A stretch of 64,000 bases of DNA from Sambucus nigra (taxonomy: Eukaryota > Streptophyta > Magnoliopsida > Dipsacales > Adoxaceae), in contig OX422216.1 of the NCBI GenBank assembly GCA_949130495.1, positions 98,091,967 to 98,155,966 of the forward strand. Reading direction: 5' to 3'. The translations under genes were made by a program, and so were the position numbers. How positions within the stretch are numbered: the first letter of the stretch is position 1; the number at the start of each line of letters is the position of its first letter. Shown here piece by piece: positions 21,401-34,482 of this stretch. The notes under the pieces are model-generated. The model saw nothing but the letters and a program-made list of their open reading frames with translations, ran no database searches and was not told where the DNA came from.

Positions 21401-24400
21401 TAACAAAATTTCATCCCGAAATTCAGAAAGTAAGGCATACCTGAAAAAATTAGCTATCCTCCAGTACTCAAAATAAAATACAAAGAAAGGCTCAATCATT
21501 ACAACCCCCGCTTCACAATAAGCTTGTTTAACACTCTTGACACTTTATCAGTAATAGGATCACACTTTAATAAATGAACCTCACGTTGTGCTCTTACTAA
21601 ACAACATTCGAATAAGAATAGCTTCTATATCATTGGTCGCATTATCTCAATATTATTGGGAGTTCGCACTTCACTTCGTATCAACTCCCGCGTTTATCTA
21701 AACACAAAACTCCCATCCTGGGAGAAACCATAGAACATTTGACTACTCTTGTCCATTCTTTAAATCTCTGTTCTCGGCGGTGTGACTTTTACAAAAGGAA
21801 AAAGCCACTTAAGATGGTTGGTGGTTATCCCATTATAGTCATCAGACTCTAACTTCTGACTGATCCAAAAACTCTGATAATCCGCTCACCTCTAAGCATC
21901 CAGAGGAAGGATAGTAAGGTTTATCTCCACAAAGCATCTGTAAGTACCTTGTCCACTATAAATAGGAATGGGTGTTTTGACACCTACTATTAGGTAATAT
22001 CCTCTCCCATTACAGTATTATACTTCACTTACTAGCTATACCCATTGTGGAAATTAAATGATCGCAATGAGTCAAAATCACTTTCCTACATCTCCATAAT
22101 CCTTAATCACCTTGCGTCTACTCCCCAGGCCATAGGTGATATGACCTACTCAAAACGAAACGTTATTACCACTACTTCCTGAAATTTTCATATTGAAGGT
22201 GGGGTTTAAGGATCTCATCCTGGTTCAGAACAATAATGGGTCACACTATTTAATAGCGTAAATCACTCAGAGGTATAACAATTACTTTCCTTTTGGCCAT
22301 CTTGTTCCACACATTCGAAGGAACTCGTGACTCGTCTAGAGGTTGGTAACCCATCAAAGAGATTTACCAACTTGACTTTTTCATTACTGGAATCGTCGGC
22401 TTGATACAAAATTTTCTGGTTGATCATCTTACCACAACCGATCTACTACTTACTATACCCCTTTCAACACTGACTTTTACTTATAATTCTCCCCATTAAG
22501 TGATACTTAATAACCCTCTTCTTCCCTCGGCACATACCAAAAGTTTTCACCACGATGTTCACTTCTGTACTCTTTATACCTTATTGGCATCCTCACTCTA
22601 TTTGCGCGTAAGTCAACCTCAACATTCGATTGGGTGGAACTCCGCTCTAAATTGTCCATAATAGTTAAATATTTGTCTTCTCAAGGGATACCCACTTTTT
22701 AAATGGCTTCCCACTGCCTTTCCATCAAGTTCGGACGTGCTACTCTGATTTCACATGAGTATACTTATTATCATCCTTCTCTTACGACGCTTAATCCATT
22801 CTACCACTACTATTTCGGAATATCAGTCTCACAAGCATAAATTTCACCCATTTATTTCCATGTCTCTTCTTCCGATGATCCAGACACCAGTAAACCAAGG
22901 TGTCCATACACCCTATAAACCGTGCATACGGGTCTAAACGTCATATACGCTTTATACGTATGGTTAATTCTTTATTTCCCTTGTATTCGTAATGTGGCTA
23001 TACCACTTGGGCATTCTAGATTACCCCAGAATTTGAAATCCTAAATCCTCCTTAACATCATTTCATCCTTCAACTTGCCGTAATAAAACAAAATTTTCAG
23101 TACTTCCTCACCACACAACTGGCTTTACTGGCCTTATATCGTAATTTACCTTTTAGCTTTCAGTTATAACTACATACTTCCATAACAACCGAGGTACCAG
23201 ACTCATGGACAAATGGCCAAACATCTCCCTATTACCAACGTTACGCTAAGTTTCATGTGTGGGATGTCTCGCAAAGCGAAATCCAAACAAGGAACCCCCC
23301 GATACACTACTTTCTAGCATTGTCGGTCATCGGAATCTATTAGGCCCTCAATCCATAACATGTACCCCTATATTCCCGTCTCCTGACAACAAATTTACAT
23401 CTCCTTCCGCAATTACACTTAAACAATGAACTTCTTCCGAAAAACATCGTCTCTTAACATTAATGGTAATCACATTCCATAAACATCATGCAAATATAAT
23501 CGGGGCTCTCAAAATCCCGTCCGCAGATATACAACTATGAGTATTAACTTCCACGTCTCTAAAGGGTGATATAACAATGCACTCTTCCTATTACCACGTC
23601 TTGAGGGTTAATTATAATAACCAGTTAAATCTTTCTGCTGAACAATAGACCAAATACACTCTGAATCATATCAATAAAGTCCCTACACATACCGGGATCA
23701 AATATCCGAGACCTTTATACCTTTCAAAGTCTCGATAATATATATGTACATAAATATAAATATATAAACGCGAGCCCGACCCTATCGTGGATGGGGTCTC
23801 ACCCGAACAAAACATTCTACACCAAGGTTGTAACCCCGATAGACTTGCAATATCTGCACACTATCAGTTTAATCATTATTATAAAACCATAATTAGGATA
23901 ATATCATACTCGTATAACACAACACTAAAACGAGTAATTTCAATAAAGTATATACCACTATCGATACATGCATTCATCCTCCATGGATAACACTAAAGGT
24001 AACCCCACTATACCAGGGAAAATATTCGCATAAATAATAACGTTGCCGAGATACGCACTAAATTCATCTCTCATGCGAATATAGCCATAATAAAAAAATG
24101 TAGTAACTCGTTCCTATCACATACAACACGCATCATCATCTAAGGATATAACTCATACTTCTACCTTGCCAATCGCCCTGGCTGCTCAAATGGTTATTGG
24201 ACTTAAGACACATATCCGTACCAAACTGAAAATTATAATAACTATGCCATTACTAAGCATCGTACCCTCATCCCTTTACTCACTTTGAGAAAATTTTAAC
24301 ACATGGGGTTTTACTCTCCCCAAAAGCCTTTACACATAACCCGCTTACCTCCGATCATACTGACCATGTTAGGGTTGTCCTTCTCCTGGACTTTGGTAGT

Positions 24401-25547
24401 CACGCCTCTGATGGCTACCTCCGTTGTTCCCTTAGCTTTGATGGCCCTGAGGAACATTCTACTGATTTCAACAGCCCATACCGAATTCACCATCGCTCGG
24501 TAAAAATTTAGCTATTCGAATCATTTAAATAGGTCCCCTAATGGGTCTCCCCCTTGTGGTGCTTCACCAACATTGTTTTCCCCAATCTTACTCTCTAACT
24601 AAATTCTTCGATTCTTGTAGCTCCCCGCATAAGGAAGCGTTAGCATCCATATTGACAGACGCAACATTGTTGTTATCTGCATTGATCATCCAAACAAAAT
24701 TTCCCATAAGTGCTAGCAATTTTTCTTATGAGTTAATTTCCCACTTTAAAATTCTCTTATCATTTGTAGATACTTCATCCGGTGTAAGATTCGCTAATTA
24801 ATTAAATTCCTTTTCACAAAGGGACCTCTGTCTGGCCCTCTGGTGTGAGTTCAGAACAACATTGACTTCTTATCCTGAACATCTGATGAAGGAACTTGCG
24901 GTTAAACTGTACCCAAGATCCTTCAATTGACACAACATTACACTTATACAAGGGGTGGTTGACTCCTACCTTTATTACTTTGTTCCGACGAGCGAAGAAG
25001 AATTTTTACCCCAAATTTCACTTTCGGTTAGCCACACTTCAACATATGCCCAAACCTTTGGATATTTTACCTTCGTTGGCTAACACACACCATCTCCGCA
25101 TTTCTAGAATTTTCACTGCTGATTCTCTTCAATGTTTTGTCCGACTCTCTCCCAAACCAACCTTGTTGGGTGAGTCTAATTTGACTCCACTTTCTACTAT
25201 AGTGATACCTGGAAGTGATATGTTATGTTTATCCATCTTTATCATCCTGTCTTTTCTAGCATAACTGGTGTGACTTCAATTACGGTCATCATTCTTGAAT
25301 ATTACCTATAACCTCAACTGAGCTTTGCCTCCTGTTGTCCGCTCGACTGCCCTCGCCTGACATACTTCATTGTTCGGCACATGAACACACCCGAATGCAA
25401 ATAATATTCTCCATCATATACATTATAGCAGGAGAATGAATTCTCACCAAAGGATTCAACAATCCTAAACATAGGGCTCCATATCAAAGAAAGCTATACT
25501 GGAAGCATAATAAGCCGTACAGATCCTAAAGGACACTAGAACCTGAT
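21401..25547 (-). pseudogene. Element A internal region, gag-pol eroded or replaced
   Basis: All six frames are riddled with stops. The one suggestive part lies on the minus strand at about 24450-24340. It reads GHQS, stop, then GNNGGSHQRRDYQSPGEGQP, a Gly/Arg/Gln-rich composition typical of the segment before the zinc knuckle of Gypsy gag. No RT (YxDD), RNase H, integrase or chromodomain signature was found. The plus-strand frames here, such as 24896-25264, look like shadows. Either C-to-T decay has erased pol or this is a LARD-like non-autonomous element. Confidence 0.5.
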
Positions 25548-25561
25548 GCTCTGATATCACC
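25548..25561 (-). other. Element A primer-binding site (tRNA-iMet type)
   Basis: The minus strand reads GGTGATATCAGAGC immediately after the LTR end. TGATATCAGAGC matches the standard plant PBS TGGTATCAGAGC at 11 of 12 positions. Confidence 0.9.
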
Positions 25562-27338
25562 TGTGACACCCTGTCTAATTAAACACCGGTTAGCTACTCC
25601 TTTATTAAATTAATACAGAATATCAAGTTGGTTCAGTCTTAGCATGACTAACGAAAACATTTAATTAATTACTAGCCACCTAATATTTAAAATAGGGAGA
25701 TGCCAAATTTTATTAAATAAGTTAACAATTAACTAAGAATTAAGTCATCAACCATCAATTACATAAACAATCTCATGTGAATAACCAACGAAATGAAATC
25801 AACTGAGTCTAGAGTAAACACTCTAATAATAATAATACCAGAGTAAATAAAGTCCCAATACAAGAGTCTAGATAAATAAACCAGTATCTAAAATAATGAA
25901 AGTTTGTAACTACAACCTCTAAATAAGAATGGGCAACATGCCCTGACTGATATGAATGACTCTGAAGGAATTAAACATAAATATGGAGGCGTCTAATACC
26001 GAGATCCTGTAGCTTCCACATCAGCTACAACACGTCTTCAGAATGTAACTTCTATGCTAGGCATCCCTGTGGCTGGGCACCTAAACGATTTTACAAAAAA
26101 GAGTTTGAAAGCAAACGGGTCAGAGCCCGAGGTGAAAATATTTTAAAAACTGCAAGTGTTTAAATTACAATATTAAACAACACATATATTAAACATGTTA
26201 GTCGCGTGCCCTCACTTGAGATCCTCACCCCTCAATTATTATGCACGCCTATCGCATCCTTTAAATTTCACCTAGTTACACCACTACCTGACCCCCCATC
26301 TAGACGGTACTTACTTTAGATGCCACCCATTTTATTTAAATAGGATATATTCATAAGTCACACATTCAATAATCATATTACTTAGCTCAATTATCAGTTA
26401 AGTCTACATTGTTCTTAACTCCATTGAATTCCTTAATTATTCACATCTATTAAGTAGCGGTGAATCAGTCACAAGTACATATATAAATCACCCATTACAT
26501 ATATACATATATGGAACCCCTTAGCTGAGCTGCGGTGCACTCATACTCTACTATCGAATATCGGTACATCTCGTACATAATGATCACGTGTTCTGAATCA
26601 CTCAGGAATCGTTTCAATACAAATCACATATAGTGGAGGCGAACATAGTTCACAAACCCATGGGTTATGCACATACCTACACTCCCATGGTTAGCTGACT
26701 TATCAACTCACAAATAAGTCATTCACAGTCCTATGTCCTTAAGGTACCAGTCTAAATCCCCCCGAAGGCACACAAAGATAAGACGGTCCTTTCCCCAAAA
26801 TCAACCTCCCGTGATAGCAAGTATGGCAGGTATGTCATACACATAATCATCCATGTATTAAGTATTCACACAACTTAGGTAATCATCATTTTAGTATAGG
26901 TATATTCCAGCCCCATATCGTATGTCTCACACATATAATAATATCGTCCCATTTATTCTACACAATAGATTTTAACGCGATAATTCTTGACGTATAGCTC
27001 CGAGTACATATCATATCCCAAAAGGTTACTACGTCCCCCGCTAGTCTCTAAGGTTATATCGGTATTTAAAGTTTCCCCCTTTTAGTCTTTAACCTCAAAT
27101 TATAATTGGAGTAAAATATATTCAGGTTCTCACAACTTACAATCGTACCTCATTAGTCGGATATTCGTAAGTCTACCACTTAACCTCAATTAAAGCTAAT
27201 AATTTTCTGGGCTTCAAATACCATCCTACTGATCTTCCCTAAGTACCAATATGCTCAATCAATCATCACTAAAGAGTTCTAAAGGTTGGAAGTTATTCAA
27301 TTATTTAAAGGAAAAAATACTTCACTTTTTGTAGAGGG

Positions 27339-27412
27339 GTCGATCGATCGAATAAATGGGTCAATCGATCGATAGTCGATCGATCGACATGCTTGGATCG
27401 ATCGATCGATCA
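27339..27412. repeat. GATCGATC palindrome cluster in element A 5' LTR
   Basis: The words are GTCGATCGATCGAA, TCAATCGATCGATAG, TCGATCGATCGAC and GGATCGATCGATCGATCAA. Compared with the 3' LTR it has one additional word unit of about 16 bp. Confidence 0.9.
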
Positions 27413-27813
27413 AGCAGTTATCTGCCCAGAATTCCTTTAATAGTTATGGGATTCTACCATTTTTACACCTCAAAATCACATTAAAACGTCCCAAACTCCT
27501 CAAATGAGTATACTAATCATGAAACCAACATTACTACACCTGTCTTAACATTCAAGATTCATCAAAACATCACAGATTATCGATTTCTTGGATTAAAAGT
27601 CATTAATAATATTATAACCCTAGGTTTTCATCATCTCTTCAAAAATCATTATAAACCTCAATTTAATTTCATGATTTTCTAACTCTTAGTTTATAATTCT
27701 TTCACTTAATGATTCCAGAAGGGCCACTACATGCAAACCTACCCAAGTTCATGATTAATTCTCCAATTTCACATTATCACAATTATTCATAATTTGTCTT
27801 CAAATTTAATTTA

Positions 27814-28044
27814 TCATGTAGAACATATGCCATAAATCTTTGCAAGATAAATCACTTGCCTGGAAAATAAAGATTTTGATCCTTTGAAGAAGACGGTATG
27901 GGAGTGATCCTCTCTTTTCGATCTATCCGGTGGTGGTGACGGTGGTGCAAAAGCCTCTAGGGTGGTTTCTTCTTTGGGAACTTTCTTCTCTTCCTCTCTA
28001 ACTGCCATTATGATTTTTGGTTGTGAAAACCCTAAGGAAATCAA
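27814..28044 (-). CDS. Second copy of the LTR-leader small frame, doubtful
   Basis: It is the counterpart of 20639-20872 (MISLGFSQPKIIMAVREEEK...), ending in KIYGICST. It remains open, but the changes between copies are mostly amino-acid altering and there is no known family. It is listed so that the pair can be compared. Confidence 0.2.
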   Translation of the reverse strand: MISLGFSQPKIIMAVREEEKKVPKEETTLEAFAPPSPPPDRSKREDHSHTVFFKGSKSLFSRQVIYLAKIYGICST

Positions 28045-28562
28045 GTGTTGGATGATAATATCAGTCTAAAATTCGTGGGTTATTATTCCTCAAAAAGTCA
28101 AAATGACTAAAATACCCTCCTGGGTTGCCCGTTAGGCCTAAAATACCCCGAAACCCAAACTAAACCCCCATCTAGTGTTTTCTGACTATCTCAACCCTTC
28201 GTACACGTTGGTGCACTCAAAATGATCATACGGATGACATAAAAATAAAATACTTTCAAATCCATTAAATTGGGTCCTGACACGACTGACACGCGCATCC
28301 CAACTTAATTACTGAAACTGCCGTATTTTCAACTCACGACAATTTTAATAAATTCAATAATCATATATTACCATAATCACTCAGTAATATTCAACAACAT
28401 TATTATAATCAAATACTAACTCTCGTCTCGCTTGCATTTAAATCCGGATTAATTTCCAATTAATTATCCCAAATAAATTTAATTAATCCCATAATTAAAA
28501 GCAATTTCATATAATTAATCACATAATTAAAAGTCATAAAAAATATGGGGTATTACAGATAG

Positions 28563-30007
28563 AATGTTGTATTAGATTCTCTAGGGAGAAAAGGAGGGTT
28601 TTAGATTGTCTCGCATCTCTTAAGATACATTGTTATGATTAGGACAGTAATTTGGATGAGATGTTCATATGCTTGGATTGGTTTTCTAGTACCCTTAGAT
28701 GTTAGGAACCATTTGGAGTAAATAGAAGTGTATTAGGGGGTCCTTGCTTGGAATTTTAAATCCCACGCATGGATTTTAGTTCCAGTTGGGTGTTGGGAGA
28801 TAGTGAGGTGTAGTGACATTGAGCTTTGGTGTAGACTTGGGGTAGAATTTTAATCAATGTAGATGGTTAATTATGAGTAGTTGACTAGTGGATAAGGGTT
28901 ATAGGGTAGGATAGGAAGTGATAGTCATAGTGGCGTTGATCTAATATTATAATGTCGAATTGAGACTCCTTAGTGATCATCCTTAAAGGTAGAGTTTACC
29001 AATATTATTGAAGCATCGTGTATTAGAATTGCGATTAGATTTCATTAGTGAGATCATGAAATAATGTTAGCTCATAATTGTTGTATTTCATTTTGATATG
29101 CTTATTAGTATACAACTTGAAAATATAATTTTATTAGTGTAAGTTATTTATATCTTTGTTCGGGTTTACGTAATAGAATTCTTGTGTTGGGTTTTAATTA
29201 ACACTTTTACTAACATTATCAAGTTTTATTGTGGGGATGGGATGATTTGAATAAAGGTTTTAGTTTTTGGCATAAATGTTAATTGGGGATTTATAGTGTA
29301 GATTTTATTCCATGTCAGATTTTGTATCTTATAAATCTTTAGTTACTAGTAAATTGATCAGGTTATATTGAGATAATTATTAATACTATGGGTTGTATGA
29401 GTCCATTTCATTATAATTATTTATTGATATTTGTGGACATTATGGTTTTTATTTATTATCAGATTTGTATGATTTGAGATATTTATATTCATTGTCACCC
29501 TTTATGTTATTCCATATGCTGATAATAATTATTGATTGTTTGAGTTCCATACACTATGTATTTGGGACTAATCATACTAAATATGGAATTTATGGGTTGT
29601 CACAATTTGTATCTGACCATGTTCTAGAGCCTTAGGGTTTCTGTTATCCCATTCTATTTCCTATTATTTTTTATTTAATATGTCTAGATCATGTCATAGT
29701 ATTTCATACTTTTGTGTTTTATTTACGCATGTATCGATGTCGGTTATTTTTTACTGGGAGTATGGTGAACTCAAGGTTCACTAAACCATAAAAGGACCAA
29801 GACTAATGGGATTCATTGGAAAATCAAGAATCAAAGATGGACCCAGTGGGTGGACAAGGATGTCCACCACCTTTTATGGAGAAAATTATGCAATTTGAGG
29901 TTGTTACAGTTAAAACCACAAGTTGAGGATTTTTGTAGGCACCATAATTTATGTGCCTTTGGATGTTCCGACTTTGAGATATGAGTCGTCTGGTGTTTTT
30001 TAGAGAT
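28563..30007. other. Older LTR-like DNA flanking element A and solo LTR B
   Basis: The sequence is continuous with that left of 18390 once element A is removed. GGGTTGTCACA at 29592-29602 looks like an LTR end. It is followed by ATTTGTATC, then TGACCATGTTCT, then AGAGCCTTAGG, which resembles a tRNA-iMet PBS (TGGTATCAGAGC) split by an extra 12 bases. A related LTR-like end, GGGTTGTTACA, occurs at about 57265-57275. Nothing coding is recognised. Confidence 0.35.
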
Positions 30008-30452
30008 AAAACTATAACACCCCGTATTTTTAAGCATTTATATTTAATTAATTCGGTAAATTTAAATTACTAGTGTGTCATAATTTAATTGAATTAATTA
30101 TAATGAGTTTATTTAAATATTAATCGGGAGATTTAATGGTTATTTATGAAAAATAATTACTAAGTGAATGGTAATAATTTATTTACGTCTTAACGAGTGA
30201 TAGTGACGTGGTATTATTTTATCGCAATCGGGAGTCAGGGATAAACTATATTGAGGTCGAGATAGGGACTTTTAGTAAAGTAATTCAGATGATAATTCTG
30301 AGTGCGCAATTGATTTTGGATAGACCGAAATAGTCAGAAAAGAATACTCAGGGGTAGTAAATGGGTCTCGGGGTATTTTTAGGCATAATCGGGCCCACAC
30401 GGGGGTGTTTGGGTCATTTTAATTTGACACATATGCTTAATTTCGGGATTAA

Positions 30453-30459
30453 CATTATA
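30453..30459 (+). promoter_or_regulatory. TATA box in solo LTR B
   Basis: TATAAAA lies about 440 bp from the LTR 5' end and is followed by a purine-rich leader (30495-30560). The site could mark the U3/R boundary. There is no experimental support in the window. Confidence 0.45.
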
Positions 30460-31128
30460 AAACTTAGATTAGAGAGTTTGTGGTAGACAACTCAAAAAGA
30501 AAATCCTAGTTCTGCAAAAAAGAAAAGAGGGAGAAAGTAGGGAGATTTTGGGAGCCAAATCAAAGGGGATTAAGTGTGTTCTTCATCAAATCATCGTCTA
30601 CCCTAAAGGAAATCAGACCCTACGAATCAGTATAGGTTAACATACTTTTAATTTAAATTGCAGTCTTCGATTCATATCATAGTAGGTGTAATAAAAATCC
30701 ATTTTTGGGATGGGTTGACATATAAATTGGGTTTTATTTATTTGAGTATGCGTGAATTAAGTGCTTAGAGAAGATGATATTTCAAGTGTTGCTTTAAGAA
30801 TTAGAACTTGTGATTTGAAACCCAGATAATTATCTCGTTTAAATTAAGAATTAGTGAAATCAAATATGGGAAGGAAATTTTATATATTCTGTGTAACCCG
30901 ATTTACGAATCTAGAGATGATTTTTATAAATCGTTAATGGTTGGGGCTCTGAGTACAAATTCGGACCTACGTAGTTGGGTGATGACATATTTGGGGATTT
31001 GAAACTGTTAGAATTCATTCTAGGCACAGTGGGTTACCAAAATTGATTATGGGTTAAAAATAAAGCTTGGTAGTGTTGTAAATGGTGGACGAACAAGCAG
31101 GAAGACGAAGTGGGCAAAAACCCAGGAA

Positions 31129-31168
31129 GTCGTTCGAACAACCTGGGGCGTCGTTTGAACGGCGCTGG
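31129..31168. repeat. GTTCGAAC-type palindromes in solo LTR B
   Basis: GTCGTTCGAACAACC at 31129 and GTCGTTTGAACGGC at 31150 are two diverged copies of a CGTTCGAACG dyad. The cluster lies about 1.12-1.16 kb from the LTR 5' end, almost the same offset as the GATCGATC cluster in element A. Confidence 0.8.
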
Positions 31169-32893
31169 TGAATTTCGCCCAATTCGCCCTTTTTTATTAT
31201 TTGGTTGAGACTTGTTTCGGGAATATGGAGTTAACAGTGATGAAAATTTTGTTCTCCCATACTTAGGGATAAAGGGGCGAATACAGAAAATGGGAAAGGA
31301 AAAATAAAAAGGGTGAAATTTAATTGTGGAACTTAAAAGTGATAAATTCTAAAAAAGTTTGAAAAAAATTACGGGCCGAGTAAATGTGTCCGGGTATTAT
31401 AATTGTGTGGCACCGCTTTAATAAATTAATTAATGTGCTATTAATTCAAGTAAGAGTCGGAGATTTGACTCGGATAATTTTAGGCTAGCGCTACGGGAGA
31501 TAGGCACATGCTAGTCGAGTTTAATTTATTACCTATATACGTGTAGTGTGATAGTATATATATATATATTTGTGTGCTCCTTAAATATCAGTGTAAGATC
31601 TTTTTATAACTACATACCCTTCTAGTGCTGTCATAGGAGGTTGCGCGATGTGAGTGAATCCCTTGACTAGTGAATGCAGGATGAGTATAATCCTCAGGTC
31701 ATAACGTCCAGTATTGTATGTTGTGATTCTTTTCGAGGTGAGACGCTTTGGGTATGATTCGGCGTCACACTCGGGGAACTATGACCACCTTCACTACGCT
31801 TAATATTTATTACCTAATTCGGTGTGAGTGAACCGTCTCGTGGTATCCGGGTTGGATTGAGTATACCTGGAATGATAGCCTTTTAAAGAAAACATCCGGT
31901 GAGTTATTACTCGGGAGGATGGATATTAAATACTTCATGTGTGTGAATGTGTAGTATATTTATAAGTATATACTAATGCGGATATTTATATGCGGGTGAA
32001 ATACCTGGAGTGCAATGGTATTTTTTATATAACTAGTGAAATTGCTATATAGTTATTTAAAGATGATAAATTAAGTTAATGTGAGAAATAACTTATAAAT
32101 CATTAGCAAAATTACTCGGGCTGGAGTAAGGTGTCAGGAAGCGTTTATAACAAGGCTAGTTAGACAGGGTAGTGTAGCTAGAGGGTTATAAGAGAAAGCG
32201 GTAGGTGTGCATAATAGTTGAGGAGTGAGTACTATCTCAAGGGAGTGTGACACTAGCTTAAATATGAAAAAACATTCATGAATTTTAATTACTGCAAACT
32301 TAATCACATGCTAAATATTTTCAAAATGGTTTGGATTCCAATCTTTGCTGCAAATATTTTAAAAACCTTTTAGGTGTCCAGCCACAGGGACGCTAGACTT
32401 GAGATTCTATTCCAGGGATGCGCAGCTGCAACATATGTGGAATCATGTAGTAGTTGGATTAGACGCATCATTTCTTTATTCCTAGATTAGGGATCTTATC
32501 TCAGTTAATTTCATTTAGGGTGTGTTGTCTATTTACTTTCAGACTCGGTATTTGGATTATTTATTTATCTGTTGGATTATTAATTTATCTGTTGGATTAT
32601 TATGTTGGATTGGGATTTATAGCCGATGGTTTGTTCGGCAAGTCTTTCAGTTATTTATTCAGTATTGTTTTAGACTCAGTAATTATGTGCATGGATTAGT
32701 TATTTTTATTCCGCATATATTCATCTATTTAATGAAAGATAAAATTTGGAACCGACTTAATTAACTAATTAGGTGATTAGTAATTAGTATGGTTTTCGAC
32801 GGTGATACTAAGAATGAACCAAATGAAAATCTTGTGTTAATTTAATAAATGACTGATCAACTGATATTTAATTAAGTGGGGTGTCACAAAAAC

Positions 32894-34477
32894 TCACTAG
32901 ATTTTTTGGGTACTATAGATATTATCATTGTTTTGTAGTATTAAGAGGAAATGAGGGTTCTTCTTGTGATTAAATATACCAATGTGCAAAGTAGTTTATT
33001 TATATGTTTTAACGATTTAGAAAAGCTATGGTAGGGAAAATAAGTATGTTTAGTTCCATTGATAAGATGATTTAAAGTTAGAATCAATATTAAACAAGGT
33101 TTATGACAAGTATTTTTTGTATGCGATTCATATGGAAAAGATAAGAGAGTTTATGACATTGGTAAGGGTCAACGCATTATTGCAAAATATTAGGTGGAGT
33201 TAAGACATTTTCTTTTTTTTTACTTGATAATATGAATATTAAAGAGAAGAAAGTAGATGTTTTGATATTGAGTTGAGTTATCCAATAAGGGAGTTTGGGT
33301 GGGTTTTCCTTACACGTCTTATGAGTAAATAGGTCATGCAACACTTATGTAATATAAAGGCAACAAAGGAGTTATAAAATTTTAAGACAGGGAAACTATT
33401 CTACTAAGGGTCACAGTGAGAGGAGATCTTATACTATCAACATTAGAGTAAATGAAATAAACAAAAGAGAAATGCAACGATATAGCTAGAGGAGCCACGA
33501 GGGAGATAAAAATATACAAAAGTGTTTCTTCGCTTATTTTGTGTCAAAATATTTCATTTGTCGCACGGTTAGGAGTTGTTATTTTAATCTAGGAACATAT
33601 CCCTGACATTTCTTATGTGTCTAAATTCTTTATTTCCTTCTACGCCTCTATCTGAGTCTGGGATGAATTACATTGCATGTCTTCATCATTTTTAGATACT
33701 CCGGGTAGTTTTTTGGACCATTATAAATATGGTATATTGATCTTGACATAATTTAGTTTCCTAAACCTTTCCTTAATTTTTCCCCATATTTTACGAACTT
33801 ATTTTTATCATAAAAATGTTAAAATTTTCAAATATGTGCAAAAGTAGACATTCGAAATCATTTACTTATAAAAAATCCTTTAAAATGGAATTTCGATAAT
33901 TTTGTGCTTCCAAGTGAGCACATGGGGGTAAAACCCCCCATGCCAATGGACTATGCACAGAGATGGAAATTGTGTGCATGTATATGACCATAATGCTTGT
34001 TGTCGCACTGTCGACATCCATTCGCATGGCTAAAAAATCCCCCGTGCGCTTAGACTTCGCAGAAGGAAAGATCTAATTTTTCCTATAAAAGAATTTTGGC
34101 TCCACTTTTCAGATTAGAACACTTACTTCTCTATGAATAACAGTTTAAATCTAAGAGATTCTATTTCTCCCTCTTGAAAACCAAGATTAAATTTGGTTTT
34201 TCCTCACATTGACTGAAGCACTTTGTGAGATTCATCAAATCAACCCTAGAAAACCTATCCTTAGTCATTTTAGGTAGAAGATCTTAAGTTAAGAGGTCAA
34301 AAAGAGGAATATTTGAATAGTTGGAGTGGATTTCTCAAAGTTGGATGTGTGAATGCTAATTGGAGTGGATTCTCCTCTCTTTATAAAGGAGATTTGGTTG
34401 AGAGCTTCTAGATCAGATGGAGTATTGAGAACCGATTGTTTATAAGAGCTTGTAAGCAAACTCAAACAAGGTAAATT
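32894..34477. other. Unassigned DNA between two solo LTRs
   Basis: This is the continuation of the sequence left of 30008. It is AT-rich and stop-rich, and no retrotransposon motif is recognised. Confidence 0.45.
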
Positions 34478-34482
34478 GATGA

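Larger units (their letters stand above)
18395..28557 (-). mobile_element. Element A: complete but eroded LTR retrotransposon
   Basis: Two LTRs of about 3 kb (18395-21386 and 25562-28557) bracket a 4,175-bp internal region. GATAG flanks both ends (18390-18394 and 28558-28562), a perfect 5-bp target-site duplication. A tRNA-iMet PBS (25548-25561) and a polypurine tract (21387-21400) both put it on the minus strand. In stretches I compared by eye the LTRs differ at roughly one base in twenty, which suggests an insertion of moderate age. The internal region has the size of a Gypsy gag-pol, but no recognisable pol remains. A Gly/Arg-rich gag-like patch near 24340-24450 favours Gypsy over Copia. 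Confidence 0.95.
25562..28557 (-). mobile_element. Element A 5' LTR
   Basis: This is the partner of 18395-21386, about 2,996 bp, from TGTGACACCCTG to GGGGTATTACA on the plus strand. It differs from its partner by scattered substitutions and a few small indels, one of them inside the palindrome cluster. Confidence 0.95.
30013..32888 (+). mobile_element. Solo LTR B, element A family, plus orientation
   Basis: It opens TATAACACCCCG (TG mutated to TA) and ends AAGTGGGGTGTCACA, the reverse of element A's LTR ends. Both flanks are AAAAC (30008-30012 and 32889-32893), a perfect duplication. Internal matches to element A LTRs include the GTCCAGCCACAGGGACGC block near 32377 (reverse of GTGGCTGGGCACC). 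No internal region is present, so this is a solo LTR of 2,876 bp. A TATAAAA at about 30453 and a purine-rich leader follow the expected promoter layout. Confidence 0.93.

Noticed and set aside
24311..24503. Opposed open frames on both strands taken as genes
   Set aside because: They lie in element A's eroded internal region. The better reading is a third frame with gag-like composition and stops.
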